Assembly: GCA_007135755.1 (NCBI GenBank)
Contig: SLIG01000121.1
Coordinates: 1 to 39,621 of the forward strand
DNA from: Cyanobium sp.
Lineage (GTDB): Bacteria; Cyanobacteriota; Cyanobacteriia; PCC-6307; Cyanobiaceae
Length of the DNA stretch: 39,621 nucleotides
Direction: 5' to 3'
The notes beneath the pieces were generated by a model. The model made no database searches and was not told the origin of the DNA. It saw nothing but the letters and a program-made list of their open reading frames with translations. The translations under genes were made by a program, and so were the position numbers. Each line of letters begins with the position of its first letter. Within the stretch, counting starts at the first letter, position 1. Positions 1 to 8,226 of the stretch are shown here, one piece after another.

Positions 1-1
1 C

Positions 2-1093
2 CCGTCCGCGCGCACGGCCTCGGCCGCGCCGGCGGCCCGCGTCTCCCAGGGGTCCGATGAGGACCGCTTCGGCATGGGCTCCCTCGAGGGGCTGACCATG
101 GCCGATCTGCTTGGCCCAGACCCCGGCAGTGGCCGCTCCCGTGCCTCCGGCGCCCCCCGCAGCGCCGCCGCCAGTCCCGCCGCTGTGGTGTCCCGCAGCG
201 TCGACGACTTCGACTTCGACGAGGAGGCCTTTCTGGCCGCCCTGGATGAGCAGGATTTCGTGGGCAGCGCCGGCGAGGTGGTGCGCGGCACGGTGGTGGG
301 CCTGGAGGGGGATGGGGTGTATGTGGACATCGGCGGCAAGGCTCCTGGCTTCATGCCCAAGAAGGAGAGCGGGCTGGGGGTGATCACCAACCTCAAGGAG
401 CGCTTCCCGCTGGGGCTGGAGGTGGAGGTGCTCGTCACCCGCGAGCAGAACGCCGACGGCATGGTGACCGTGAGTGCCCGCGCCCTGGCCCTGCGCCAGA
501 GCTGGGAGACGGTGCGGGCCATGGAGAAGGAGGGCCGGGTGGTGCAGGTGAAGGTGAATGGCTTCAACCGCGGCGGTGTGACCTGCGATCTGGAGGGGCT
601 GCGCGGATTCGTGCCCCGCTCCCAGCTGCTGGAGGGCGACAACCACGAGGCCCTCGTGGGCCGCACCCTCGGCGTCACCTTCCTGGAAGTGAATCCGGAA
701 ACCCGCAAGCTCGTGCTCTCCGAGAAGCGCGCCGCCACCGCCGCCCGCTTCTCGGAGCTGGAAGTGGGTCAGCTGGTGGAGGGCGTGGTGGCGTCGGTCA
801 AGCCCTACGGCCTCTTCGTGGATCTGGGGGGCGTGAGCGGCCTGTTGCACCAGAGCTCCATCACCGGCGGCCAGCTGCGCTCCCTGCGCGAGGTGTTCGA
901 CCAGGGGGATCATCTCAAGGCCCTGGTCACCAGCCTCGATCCGGGCCGGGGCCGCATCGCCCTGAACACCGCCCTGCTGGAGGGCGAACCCGGCGAGCTG
1001 CTGGTGGACCGCCAGAGGGTGATGGCGGAGGCCGAGGACCGTGCCCACCGTGCTCGCTCATTGCTGCGTCAGCAGGAGCAGCAGGCCGGATGA
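2..1093 (+). CDS. S1-domain RNA-binding protein (cyanobacterial Rps1b-like), 5'-truncated
   Basis: RNA-binding protein with three S1 (OB-fold) domains, of the type that accompanies the full ribosomal protein S1 in cyanobacteria. Counting from the in-frame ATG at 74, S1 repeats lie at about residues 65-137, 153-220 and 228-303; the third has the classic pattern KPYGLFVDLGGVSGLLHQS. The frame is open from 74 back to the window edge (Pro/Ala/Ser-rich, then SDEDRFG), with no other start codon inside the window, so the true start is probably upstream and this entry is treated as partial; ATG 74 is the alternative. The stop overlaps the start of the next gene by 4 bases (ATGA), suggesting translational coupling with the Tab2-like gene. 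The family role is mRNA binding in translation; the exact role here is inferred from domain content only. Confidence 0.85.
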   Translation, partial: PSARTASAAPAARVSQGSDEDRFGMGSLEGLTMADLLGPDPGSGRSRASGAPRSAAASPAAVVSRSVDDFDFDEEAFLAALDEQDFVGSAGEVVRGTVVGLEGDGVYVDIGGKAPGFMPKKESGLGVITNLKERFPLGLEVEVLVTREQNADGMVTVSARALALRQSWETVRAMEKEGRVVQVKVNGFNRGGVTCDLEGLRGFVPRSQLLEGDNHEALVGRTLGVTFLEVNPETRKLVLSEKRAATAARFSELEVGQLVEGVVASVKPYGLFVDLGGVSGLLHQSSITGGQLRSLREVFDQGDHLKALVTSLDPGRGRIALNTALLEGEPGELLVDRQRVMAEAEDRAHRARSLLRQQEQQAG

Positions 1094-1995
1094 TGGCGAT
1101 CCCCGTGCCGAACCGGGTGCTGGCACCGGACTGGGAGCTCGACTTCTATTCCCGCCCCATCCTCGAACCCGATGGCAAGAAACGCTGGGAGCTGCTGATC
1201 TGCTCCACCCCTGACGTCGGCCCGGACGGCCGCCAGCTGGGGCCGGAGTTCCGCTGGCTGCGCGCCTGCCCGGCGGCCAGTGTCAATTCCATCTGGCTGC
1301 GCGAGGCCCTCGAGCAGGCCCTTGCCGAAGCCGAGGCCAGCGGCCTGGGGATGCCCCGCCGCCTGCGCTGCTGGCGGGCTTCGATGCGCACCATGGTGCA
1401 GCGGGCGGCCGAGGGCCTGGGTCTGGAGCTGGTGCCCAGCCGCCGCACCTACGCCCTGGTGAACTGGCTGCAGGAGCGGGAACGGGAGGTGTATCCCGGC
1501 GAAGACGGCTACATGGCCGGTCCCCTGGCTCCGCCGGCGGCGGCGATCCGGCCGGTGCCCGTGCCCCTGCCGGAAGCGGCCCGGGGGCAGAGCTGGTCAT
1601 GGGCCAGCCTGCCCCTGGAGGTGCTGGCGGGAGCCGCCGGCTGGGACGCGGCCTTCGCCTCGCTGGTGCCCCTGCCGGAGGGCGCCGATCCCGAGGCTGC
1701 CGTGCCGGGCATCCGCCTGTTCGGGGCTGCCCGGGCCCTCGCCATTGCCGGCTGGCTGGCGGGGCTGGAGCCGGTGCGGCTGGAGATCGAGGCCGACAAG
1801 CTGGTGCTGGAAGCGGGTCTGGAGGACCGCTGGCTGCTCGGTTCCCTGGCCGCCGATGAAGCGGAAGCTGCCAGGGCCGCCTTTGCCAGGGCCCGTGAGC
1901 AGGCGGGGGGCCTGCAGTTCCTCGCCGTGCAGGGCCGCGACAGCGACCAGCGCTTCGAGGGCTTCTGGCTGCTGCGCGATCTCCCCGACGCCTGA
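1090..1995 (+). CDS. Tab2/Atab2-family RNA-binding protein
   Basis: 301-residue cyanobacterial protein of the Tab2/Atab2 (DUF1092) family. In Chlamydomonas and Arabidopsis, family members are needed for translation of photosystem I psaB mRNA; bacterial members are presumed RNA-binding factors for thylakoid protein synthesis. The N-terminal block WELDFYSRPILEPDGKKRWE is the family signature, and the region around residues 60-130 (SIWLREAL, RRLRCWRASM, GLELVPSRRTYAL) also fits. ATG ATG at the start gives two possible initiators (1090 or 1093); the first overlaps the upstream stop as ATGA. No membrane segment or signal peptide is visible. Its pairing with an S1-domain gene supports a translation-related job, which is inference. 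Confidence 0.85.
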   Translation: MMAIPVPNRVLAPDWELDFYSRPILEPDGKKRWELLICSTPDVGPDGRQLGPEFRWLRACPAASVNSIWLREALEQALAEAEASGLGMPRRLRCWRASMRTMVQRAAEGLGLELVPSRRTYALVNWLQEREREVYPGEDGYMAGPLAPPAAAIRPVPVPLPEAARGQSWSWASLPLEVLAGAAGWDAAFASLVPLPEGADPEAAVPGIRLFGAARALAIAGWLAGLEPVRLEIEADKLVLEAGLEDRWLLGSLAADEAEAARAAFARAREQAGGLQFLAVQGRDSDQRFEGFWLLRDLPDA

Positions 1996-1996
1996 C

Positions 1997-2800
1997 ATGG
2001 CCGAGGCCGTTGATCCCCCCTTCGACCGGCCCGACGTGGGCTTCAACGACCTGCCCGGCTGGACCTGGGTGGGCTGCTACGGCGGCTACTACCTGCAGGC
2101 CGATCTGCTGGCCGACTTTGAACACGGCTTCTTCACCCGCCAGTGGCAGGGACGGGAGCCGGAGGTGCTGGCCGGCTACCTCAGTGCCGGGGTGAGCGTG
2201 CACCGGCCCCGGCAGGTGCATGGCAATGCCGTGCTGCCGGCCTCAGCGGCCAGCCAGGCCCCCTGGCCCGAGGCCGATGGCCTCCACAGCGACGGCGGCG
2301 GCCAGAGCCTGTGGGTGTGCGGGGCTGATTGCACGCCGGTGCTGCTGGCCGACCCGGTGCGCGGGGCCGTGGCCGCCTGCCACGCGGGCTGGCGCGGGGT
2401 TGCGGGCGCCATCCTGGCGAAGGCGGTGGAGGGCCTCGAGGCGGCGGGTAGCCGCCGCGCCGATCTGCGTGCGGCCCTGGGTCCGGCCGTGAGCGGCGAG
2501 CGCTACCAGGTGGAGCCGGCGGTGAGCGCCCAGGTGGCCGCTGGGCTGCCCGGCGGCGATGGCGAGGCCGCTCTGGTGGCCCTGCGCCAGGCCGGCGCCA
2601 TCCTCGATGACCCCGATCCGGGGCGGGAGCGACTCGACATCCGTGCCGCAGCCCGCCTGCAGCTGCTGCAGCTGGGGGTGGCCGACGAGCAGATCAGCGT
2701 CTGTCCCCTGTGCACCGTGGCCGAACCTGAGCTGTTCCACTCCTGGCGGCGCGATCAGGTGAAGGCGGTGCAGTGGAGCGGCATCGTCTCCCAGGCCTGA
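1997..2800 (+). CDS. pgeF: Peptidoglycan editing factor PgeF / polyphenol oxidase-family (DUF152, YfiH-like) protein
   Basis: 267-residue YfiH/DUF152 protein. Family members are metal-dependent; E. coli YfiH removes wrongly incorporated residues from peptidoglycan precursors, and others were described as purine nucleoside phosphorylase/adenosine deaminase-like or laccase-like enzymes. The three metal-ligand motifs are visible: QVHG (His75), GADC (Cys112) and CHAGWRG (His129). An open frame continues upstream to 1745, but that part overlaps the Tab2-like gene in another frame and shows no conservation, so ATG 1997, one base after the previous stop, was chosen. The gene ends 12 bases before the convergent photolyase stop. 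The enzymatic activity in this organism is not decidable from sequence. Confidence 0.85.
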   Translation: MAEAVDPPFDRPDVGFNDLPGWTWVGCYGGYYLQADLLADFEHGFFTRQWQGREPEVLAGYLSAGVSVHRPRQVHGNAVLPASAASQAPWPEADGLHSDGGGQSLWVCGADCTPVLLADPVRGAVAACHAGWRGVAGAILAKAVEGLEAAGSRRADLRAALGPAVSGERYQVEPAVSAQVAAGLPGGDGEAALVALRQAGAILDDPDPGRERLDIRAAARLQLLQLGVADEQISVCPLCTVAEPELFHSWRRDQVKAVQWSGIVSQA

Positions 2801-2812
2801 GGGTCCGCCGGC

Positions 2813-4504
2813 TCAGCTCCACAGCTCCAGTTGGGTGGCGCCATCCCTGCTGGAGCGGCGCCGCCCCCTCCCGCCGCCACTGGTGCGGGCTGGTGGCCGA
2901 TTGGCCCGGGGCTGGAGGCTGCGGCTGGGGCCGAACCAGCTGGCCAGATCCCGCAGGGCCGGGCCATCCAGCTGCTCCAGCGGCAGGGCGGCGGGATAGA
3001 GTTGGGGGGCGTGCTGCCGGGCCCAGTCCACGGCACTGCCCTCGATCCGCTCGGCAGCGAAAGGGGTGAGATCGGCGGGCAGGGGGCTGAAGCCATGGGG
3101 GCGCCAGTGTTGCCGCTGGGCGTTGAGCCGGGCCAGGCAGCGGCGCCGGGCACGGTCGTAGTCGAGCAGGGGGCGGGGATAGGCGGCCATGGGGGGAGGG
3201 CTGCCCAGCTGGTCGTTGGTGAGATCGGCCAGCTCCGGCAGCCAGCGGCGGATGAACACGCCCTGGGGATCGCAGCGTTCCACCGCCGTCTGGCCCGGGT
3301 GATAGATGCGGCTCCAGCCCCCACCCCGGCCGCCGCCCGGTGCGGTGACACCGGCCTGCATGGCCCACTGGTAGTGGTCGATGCAGCAGTCGCCATCGAT
3401 CAGGTGGCGCATGTAGTGCAGGGCGCCGTAGCGCCAGTCGATGCCGCAGAGGTTGGTGAGGAAGCTGGCGTGGATGGCCCGGCTGCGGAAGTTCAGATCC
3501 AGCCAGCCGCCGCCGGTGAGCAGGCAGCGGCTGCCGGCATCCACGATCGGAAAGCCGGTGTGGCCGCTCTGCCAGGCCGCATACAGCTCCTCCTGCTCGG
3601 CGCTGAGGCTGACGCCGGCGCTCCCGTAGCACTGCCAGAGGGGGGTGAGTTCCAGCTGGGGCAGGTAGCGGAAGCGCTGGGCCATGCCGGCGCCCCAGCG
3701 CAGGCGGCTCACCAGCTGCCGCCAGCTGCGCCGCTCGCCGGCGCCGCCCTGGCGCAGGCCGGCGATGGTGTGCAGTACCCGGCGATGGCTGATCACGCCG
3801 AATTTCAGGTAGGGCCCAAGGCCGGTGGTGATCCGCGCCGAGGGCTGGCTCAGCTGCCAGAAGTAGCGGTCGGCGGCACCGCTGGCGCAGAACTGCTGCA
3901 GCCGCTCCAGGGCCGCGGCGGTACCGGCGGCGGGGATCGGTTTGCCGTCGCCGCGCAGTCCCAGGTCCACCAGCTCCAGCGGGGCGCCAGGGGCGTGGTC
4001 CCGGTCCGTCCCGGTCGGGGGCGGCGTGGGGATGTGGCCGGGGGCGGGGAGCGGTTCGAGGGCCATCTGGCCGTGCCAGAAGCGGCGGTAGTCGGGGTAG
4101 GCCAGCAGCTCAGGGCAGGCCCCCGGTGGTTCCACCCAGCGCAGGGGAATGCCGGCGGCGGCCAGAGCCCGCTCCACACGGCCATCGCGCACCCGGCCCA
4201 CCAGCCGCTCGCTGTCCACATGGGCCACCACCCCGCTGGCCCCCATCTGCCGCACCAGCGCCGTGAGCACCGCGGCCGGTTCACCGTGCCGAACCAGCAG
4301 CCGCGAGCCGCGGCCGCGCAGGTCGCTGTCCAGGGCCCGCAGGCAGGCGAGCATGAAGGCCACCCGGGCCGGGGCCGTTTCCGGGTGATGAAGCAGGTGG
4401 GGGTCGAGGATGAACAGGGGCAGCACCGCTCCACGGCTGCAGGCCTCGATCAGGGCCGGGTGGTCGTCGAGGCGCAGGTCACGCCGGAACCACAGCACCT
4501 GCAC
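2813..4504 (-). CDS. Cryptochrome/photolyase-family flavoprotein
   Basis: 563-residue flavoprotein of the photolyase/cryptochrome superfamily. The N-terminal antenna (Rossmann-like) domain begins with VLWFRRDLRLDDHPAL (residues 3-18); the FAD-binding domain spans about 220-500, with TGFPIVDAGSR at 316, the SRAIHASFL helix at 341 and IDWRYGALHYMRHLIDGD at 355-372, then YHPGQTAVERCDPQG at 401 and IRRWLPEL at 418. The family repairs UV-induced pyrimidine dimers with blue light or acts as a light sensor. It is divergent: the segment after LIDGD reads CCIDHYQW, where photolyases usually have a Leu-Ala-x-Asn-Asn pattern, so repair activity is not certain. The last 40 residues are a basic Gly/Arg-rich tail. 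It follows the FAD dehydrogenase gene on the same strand with a 9-base gap from that gene's stop. Confidence 0.85.
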   Translation of the reverse strand: MQVLWFRRDLRLDDHPALIEACSRGAVLPLFILDPHLLHHPETAPARVAFMLACLRALDSDLRGRGSRLLVRHGEPAAVLTALVRQMGASGVVAHVDSERLVGRVRDGRVERALAAAGIPLRWVEPPGACPELLAYPDYRRFWHGQMALEPLPAPGHIPTPPPTGTDRDHAPGAPLELVDLGLRGDGKPIPAAGTAAALERLQQFCASGAADRYFWQLSQPSARITTGLGPYLKFGVISHRRVLHTIAGLRQGGAGERRSWRQLVSRLRWGAGMAQRFRYLPQLELTPLWQCYGSAGVSLSAEQEELYAAWQSGHTGFPIVDAGSRCLLTGGGWLDLNFRSRAIHASFLTNLCGIDWRYGALHYMRHLIDGDCCIDHYQWAMQAGVTAPGGGRGGGWSRIYHPGQTAVERCDPQGVFIRRWLPELADLTNDQLGSPPPMAAYPRPLLDYDRARRRCLARLNAQRQHWRPHGFSPLPADLTPFAAERIEGSAVDWARQHAPQLYPAALPLEQLDGPALRDLASWFGPSRSLQPRANRPPARTSGGGRGRRRSSRDGATQLELWS

Positions 4505-4513
4505 GGCGTGCTG

Positions 4514-6208
4514 TCATCGCTCAGGATCTCCAGTGTGGCCAGGGGCCACGTCCCACTGCGCCACCCACTGCGCCACCCGCTCGGCCACCTTGATGCCGTC
4601 GATTGCCGCCGAGAGGATGCCGCCGGCGTAGCCGGCTCCCTCGCCGGCTGGGAACAGTCCTGGTGTGTTCAGTGACTGCAGGCTGGTGGCGTCGCGCGGC
4701 AGCCGGACCGGCGAGGAGGTGCGCGTCTCCACGCCGGTGAGCACCGCATCGCCGTGGCAGAAGCCGGGGATCCGCCGCTCGAAGGCGGGCAGGGCCTCCC
4801 GCAGGGCCGCCAGCACGAAGGGGGGCAGGCAGGCCCCCAGATCGGTGAACACCACCCCCGGTTGGTAGGAGGGCACCACACTGGCCGCGCCGCCCACGCT
4901 GGGCCGGCCGGCCAGGAAGTCGTCTAGCCGCTGGGCCGGGGCCCGCAGGCTGCGCCCTCCGGCCGCGAAGGCCTTCGCCTCCCAGTGGCGCTGGAACGCC
5001 ACCCCCGCCAGGGGATCGCCGGGTCCTGACCCGTAGGGCTCCAGGTCGGCCAGCTCCACGTTGACCACCAGGCCGCTGTTGGCGTTGCGCTCGTTGCGCG
5101 AGTGCTGGCTCATGCCGTTGGTCACCACCGCCCCCGCCTCCGAGGTGGCCCCCACCACCAGGCCTCCTGGGCACATGCAGAAGCTGTAGGCCGTGCGCCC
5201 GGCCAGTTCCGGCGCCCGGCAGTGGTGCACCAGCTTGTATTCGGCCGCCCCCAGCCGGGGGTGGCCCGCCTGCTCGCCCCAGCGGGCGCGATCGATCAGC
5301 TGCTGGGGGTGCTCGATGCGCAGCCCCACCGCGAACGGCTTGGCCTCCATCGCCACGCCCGCCTGCCGCAGCCAGGCGAAGGTGTCGCGGGCGCTGTGGC
5401 CCACGGCCAGCACCACCGCCCGGGCGATCAGGCGCCGGCCATCGGCCAGCAGCACCGCCTCCACCTGGCGGCCGGCGGGATCGAGCTCCAGGCCGCTCAC
5501 GCGGCAGCCGAACCACACCGCGCCGCCGAGGCTCTCGATGGCACCGCGGAGGCCGCGCACCACCGTGGCCAGCTTGAAGGTGCCGATGTGGGGCCGGTGC
5601 AGGGTGAGGATCTCGGGGTTGGCCCCGGCCGCCACCAGCTCCTCCAGCACCCGGCGCACGATCGCCCTCGACTCGCTCACCTGGCTGTACAGCTTGCCGT
5701 CGGAGAAGGTGCCGGCTCCCCCCTCGCCGAACTGGGCGTTCGACTCCGGATCGAACGGGCGCACACCCTTCCAGAAGCCGAAGGTGTCGGCGCTGCGCTG
5801 CTTCACCGGCTGCCCCCGCTCCAGCAGCAGGGGGCGCAGGCCCATGCGGGCCAGCATCAGGGCGGCGAAATAACCGCAGGGGCCGGCCCCCACCACCACC
5901 GGCCGGGGCTCCGGCGCCTCCCCCGGCCCCAGCTCCAGGGGCAGCCGGTAGCGCTCGTCGGGGCTGGGGCGCAGGTGGGGGTCGCTGCCGCAGCGCCGCC
6001 GCAGCCGGGCTTCGGCGGCGGGGTCGAGGTCCAGATCGAGGCTGTACACCAGTTGGATCGCCCCGGCCTTGCGGGCATCCACGCTGCGCTTCACCAACCG
6101 GTGGCGGTGCAGCTGCTCGGGCCGCAGGCGCAACCGCCGGCAGATCGCCGCGGCCAGGTCGGCGTCGGCGTGGTCGAGGGGCAGCTTCAGTTCGCTCAGC
6201 CGCAGCAC
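4514..6208 (-). CDS. FAD-dependent dehydrogenase (COG2509 type)
   Basis: About 564 residues, a soluble FAD/NAD(P)-binding dehydrogenase of the COG2509 family, whose substrate is unknown. The dinucleotide-binding motif VVVGAGPCGYFAALMLARMG is preceded by an N-terminal domain of about 110 residues (LRLSELKLPLDHADADL). Other family blocks are FGEGGAGTFSDGKLYSQ, YSFCMCPGGLVV and the C-terminal FAD contact GEGAGYAGGILSAAIDGI. The frame extends upstream to an ATG at 6292, but the added 28 residues are Pro/Gly-rich; the conserved sequence starts at the GTG at 6208, which has GGAG a few bases upstream, so that start is preferred. The C-terminus includes a duplicated Val-Ala-Gln-Trp encoded by a 12-base tandem repeat. 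It probably shares a transcript with the photolyase gene. Confidence 0.88.
   Translation of the reverse strand: MLRLSELKLPLDHADADLAAAICRRLRLRPEQLHRHRLVKRSVDARKAGAIQLVYSLDLDLDPAAEARLRRRCGSDPHLRPSPDERYRLPLELGPGEAPEPRPVVVGAGPCGYFAALMLARMGLRPLLLERGQPVKQRSADTFGFWKGVRPFDPESNAQFGEGGAGTFSDGKLYSQVSESRAIVRRVLEELVAAGANPEILTLHRPHIGTFKLATVVRGLRGAIESLGGAVWFGCRVSGLELDPAGRQVEAVLLADGRRLIARAVVLAVGHSARDTFAWLRQAGVAMEAKPFAVGLRIEHPQQLIDRARWGEQAGHPRLGAAEYKLVHHCRAPELAGRTAYSFCMCPGGLVVGATSEAGAVVTNGMSQHSRNERNANSGLVVNVELADLEPYGSGPGDPLAGVAFQRHWEAKAFAAGGRSLRAPAQRLDDFLAGRPSVGGAASVVPSYQPGVVFTDLGACLPPFVLAALREALPAFERRIPGFCHGDAVLTGVETRTSSPVRLPRDATSLQSLNTPGLFPAGEGAGYAGGILSAAIDGIKVAERVAQWVAQWDVAPGHTGDPER
4552..4575. repeat. 12-base tandem repeat, two copies, inside the FAD dehydrogenase gene
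   Basis: CCCACTGCGCCA occurs twice head to tail. On the coding (minus) strand it encodes a duplicated Val-Ala-Gln-Trp near the C-terminus. It keeps the reading frame and looks like a small slippage duplication. Confidence 0.8.
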
Positions 6209-6333
6209 AGGGGGTCTCCAACGGTGGGCTGCCCACCCGGGCCCGGGACCCGGCGGCGGTGCGCGCTTCATTTCAGCAGCCGCCGTTGCCACCCCAGCTC
6301 TGCCAGGGTTGGTGGGCCACCCCCGGGGCCCTG

Positions 6334-6462
6334 ATGTCTCTCACCCACTGCCCCCTCTGCATGGCCCTGGCGGCTGTGAGCGCTGCCCGCGGCCTCAGTT
6401 ACGTGTTGCTGCTCTGGCAGCTGCTGGCCGGCCGCCGCCGTCTCGCCCCGGCAACCGCCTGA
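6334..6462 (+). CDS. Doubtful 42-residue membrane-associated micro-ORF
   Basis: ATG frame encoding a short protein with a CPLC motif near the N-terminus, a hydrophobic stretch (SYVLLLWQLLAG) and an Arg-rich end (GRRRLAP). It lies in the largest inter-gene interval of the window (6209-6477), between the divergently transcribed FAD dehydrogenase and the metallo-hydrolase-like gene, and ends 15 bases before the latter. No clear ribosome binding site is seen. In DNA this GC-rich, open frames of this size arise by chance, so it is reported as a possibility only. The remainder of the interval shows no other recognizable feature. Confidence 0.25.
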   Translation: MSLTHCPLCMALAAVSAARGLSYVLLLWQLLAGRRRLAPATA

Positions 6463-6477
6463 GGCCGAACCCTGCCG

Positions 6478-7272
6478 ATGCCCCCCGCTCCTTCCCGTTC
6501 TGGTTCTGCCATGGTTGCCGCCACCTACTTCGGTGCCAACGGCTGGCTGCTCGACTTCGACGGCCTGCGCGTGCTGGTGGATCCCTGGCTCTGCGGCGAG
6601 CTGGTGTTCCCGCCCGGCCGCTGGCTGTTCGCCGGCAGCCTGCCCAGACCCTGGCCCGTCCCTCGCGACCTCGACCTGCTGCTGCTTACCCAGGGGCTGC
6701 CCGACCACTGCCATCCCCCCAGCCTGGCCCTGCTTGATCCGGCCCTGCCGGTGGTGGGCTCTGCCAGCGCCGCCCGGCGGGTCCGCCAGCTCGGCTTCGC
6801 GAATGTCACGGCCCTGGCGCCGGGCCAGGCTCACCTGCTGGGGGAATTGAACATCCGGGCGACGGCGGGCGCTCCCGTGCCCCAGGTGGAGAACGGCTAT
6901 CGCCTGGATCATCCGGCCGGCAGCCTCTACCTGGAACCCCACGGCTATCTCGATCCCGACCTGCCCAGCGAACCCCTGGATGCCGTGATCACGCCCGTGG
7001 TGGATCTGGGTCTGCCGCTGGCTGGCGCCTTCGTGCGCGGCCGCCAGGTGCTGCCGCTGCTGCTCGAGCGCTTCCAGCCGCGGGCTGTGCTGGCCAGCAC
7101 AGCGGGTGGCGATGTGCGCTTCGCCGGCCTGCTCACCCGTGCCCTGCAGCAGCAGGGCTGCCCCGAAGAGGCCGCGACCCTCACCGCGGCGGCAGCCGCC
7201 AGCGGCCAGGCGCCGCCGCGGTTCATCGATCCGATCCCCGGCGAGGCTTACCAGCTCGCCCCGGGCCCCTGA
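6478..7272 (+). CDS. Metallo-beta-lactamase-fold (UlaG-like) protein with degenerate metal motif
   Basis: 264-residue protein of the metallo-beta-lactamase-fold type widespread in cyanobacteria and plastids. The early strands (VAATYFGANGWLLDF, VLVDPWL) and the loop LLLLTQGLPDHCHPPSL fit the fold, but the usual HxHxDH signature is reduced to Gln-Gly-Leu-Pro-Asp-His-Cys-His, so the first two metal-ligand histidines are missing. The substrate is unknown. Conserved sequence begins at MVAATYFGANG, so the internal ATG at 6511 (residue 12) is a credible true start; ATG 6478 is the longest choice. It is followed 21 bases later by the MscS gene on the same strand, a likely two-gene unit. Confidence 0.75.
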   Translation: MPPAPSRSGSAMVAATYFGANGWLLDFDGLRVLVDPWLCGELVFPPGRWLFAGSLPRPWPVPRDLDLLLLTQGLPDHCHPPSLALLDPALPVVGSASAARRVRQLGFANVTALAPGQAHLLGELNIRATAGAPVPQVENGYRLDHPAGSLYLEPHGYLDPDLPSEPLDAVITPVVDLGLPLAGAFVRGRQVLPLLLERFQPRAVLASTAGGDVRFAGLLTRALQQQGCPEEAATLTAAAAASGQAPPRFIDPIPGEAYQLAPGP

Positions 7273-7293
7273 CCCACCGGTCACCCTTGCGCC

Positions 7294-8217
7294 ATGGCCG
7301 TTCCTCTGCCTTCCCTGCCTGCCTGGAGCGGTGATCCCCTGATCGGCAAGCTCCTGGCCGCAGCCGCGGTGGTGCTCACCATCGTCGTGCTGATCCGGCT
7401 GAGCCAGGCCTGGCTCAGCCGCTCCCTGCACGATGCCGACACCCGTTACTACGCCCGCAAACTGGCGGCCCTGAGCGGCTACTTACTGGCGGTGGTCGGG
7501 ATCACGGTGATCTTCAAGGACCGCCTCGGCGGGCTCACCGTGGCGATCGGCGTCGCCGGTGCCGGCATCGCCTTCGCCCTCCAGGAGGTGATCGGCAGTG
7601 TGGCCGGCTGGATCGCCATCTCCTTCGGCAATTTCTACAGCCCCGGCGACCGGGTGCAGGTGGGCGGGATCAAGGGAGATGTGATCGACATCGGCATCCT
7701 GCGCACCACCCTGATGGAACTGGGTGAGTGGGTGAATTCGGATCTCTACAGCGGCCGGATTGTCCGCGTCGCCAACAGCTTCGTGTTCAAGCAGCCGGTG
7801 TTCAACTACTCCGGCGACTTCCCCTTCCTCTGGGACGAACTGCGCGTTCCCGTGCAGTACGGCAGTGATCACCGTCAGGTGCGCCGCATCCTGCAGGACA
7901 TTGGAGCAGAGATCTCCGGCGAGGCTTTCATTGCCAACGTGCGCTCGGCCTGGCGCCGGATGCTGAAGAAATATCTGCTGGAAAACGCCAGTGTGGAGCC
8001 CCAGGTCACCCTGGTGCTCACCGACAACTGGATGGAGTTCACCCTCCGCTATGTGGTCGACGTCAAAGCCCGTCGCTCCACCAAGGACCACCTCTACCAG
8101 CGCATCCTCGAGGAGTTCGACCGTGCCGGCGACCGGGCCCGCATCGCCTCCACCACCGTGCAACTGGTGCAGCCTCCCCCGCTGGAGGTGCGCCTGCAGC
8201 GTCCCCCCCAAGGCTGA
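7294..8217 (+). CDS. MscS-family mechanosensitive ion channel
   Basis: 307-residue small-conductance mechanosensitive channel homologue in the inner membrane. Predicted helices are at about residues 16-38 and 58-76, followed by the pore-lining helix with the Gly/Ala-rich pattern LTVAIGVAGAGIAFALQEVI (about 80-100). The beta-domain signature ISFGNFYSPGDRVQVGGIKG and the Asp-Ile-Gly-Ile-Leu-Arg-Thr-Thr stretch follow, then a cytoplasmic C-terminal domain to residue 307. Family members open under membrane tension to release osmolytes during hypo-osmotic shock. The length is close to E. coli MscS (286). The gene ends 9 bases before the convergent ppsA stop; no terminator hairpin is evident in that gap. 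Confidence 0.9.
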   Translation: MAVPLPSLPAWSGDPLIGKLLAAAAVVLTIVVLIRLSQAWLSRSLHDADTRYYARKLAALSGYLLAVVGITVIFKDRLGGLTVAIGVAGAGIAFALQEVIGSVAGWIAISFGNFYSPGDRVQVGGIKGDVIDIGILRTTLMELGEWVNSDLYSGRIVRVANSFVFKQPVFNYSGDFPFLWDELRVPVQYGSDHRQVRRILQDIGAEISGEAFIANVRSAWRRMLKKYLLENASVEPQVTLVLTDNWMEFTLRYVVDVKARRSTKDHLYQRILEEFDRAGDRARIASTTVQLVQPPPLEVRLQRPPQG

Positions 8218-8226
8218 GAGCCGGAC

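Noticed and set aside
2831-4675. 614-codon open frame on the plus strand
   Set aside because: Antisense to the photolyase-family gene; composition is Gly/Ala/Gln-rich as expected of a shadow frame in GC-rich DNA, with no recognisable domain.
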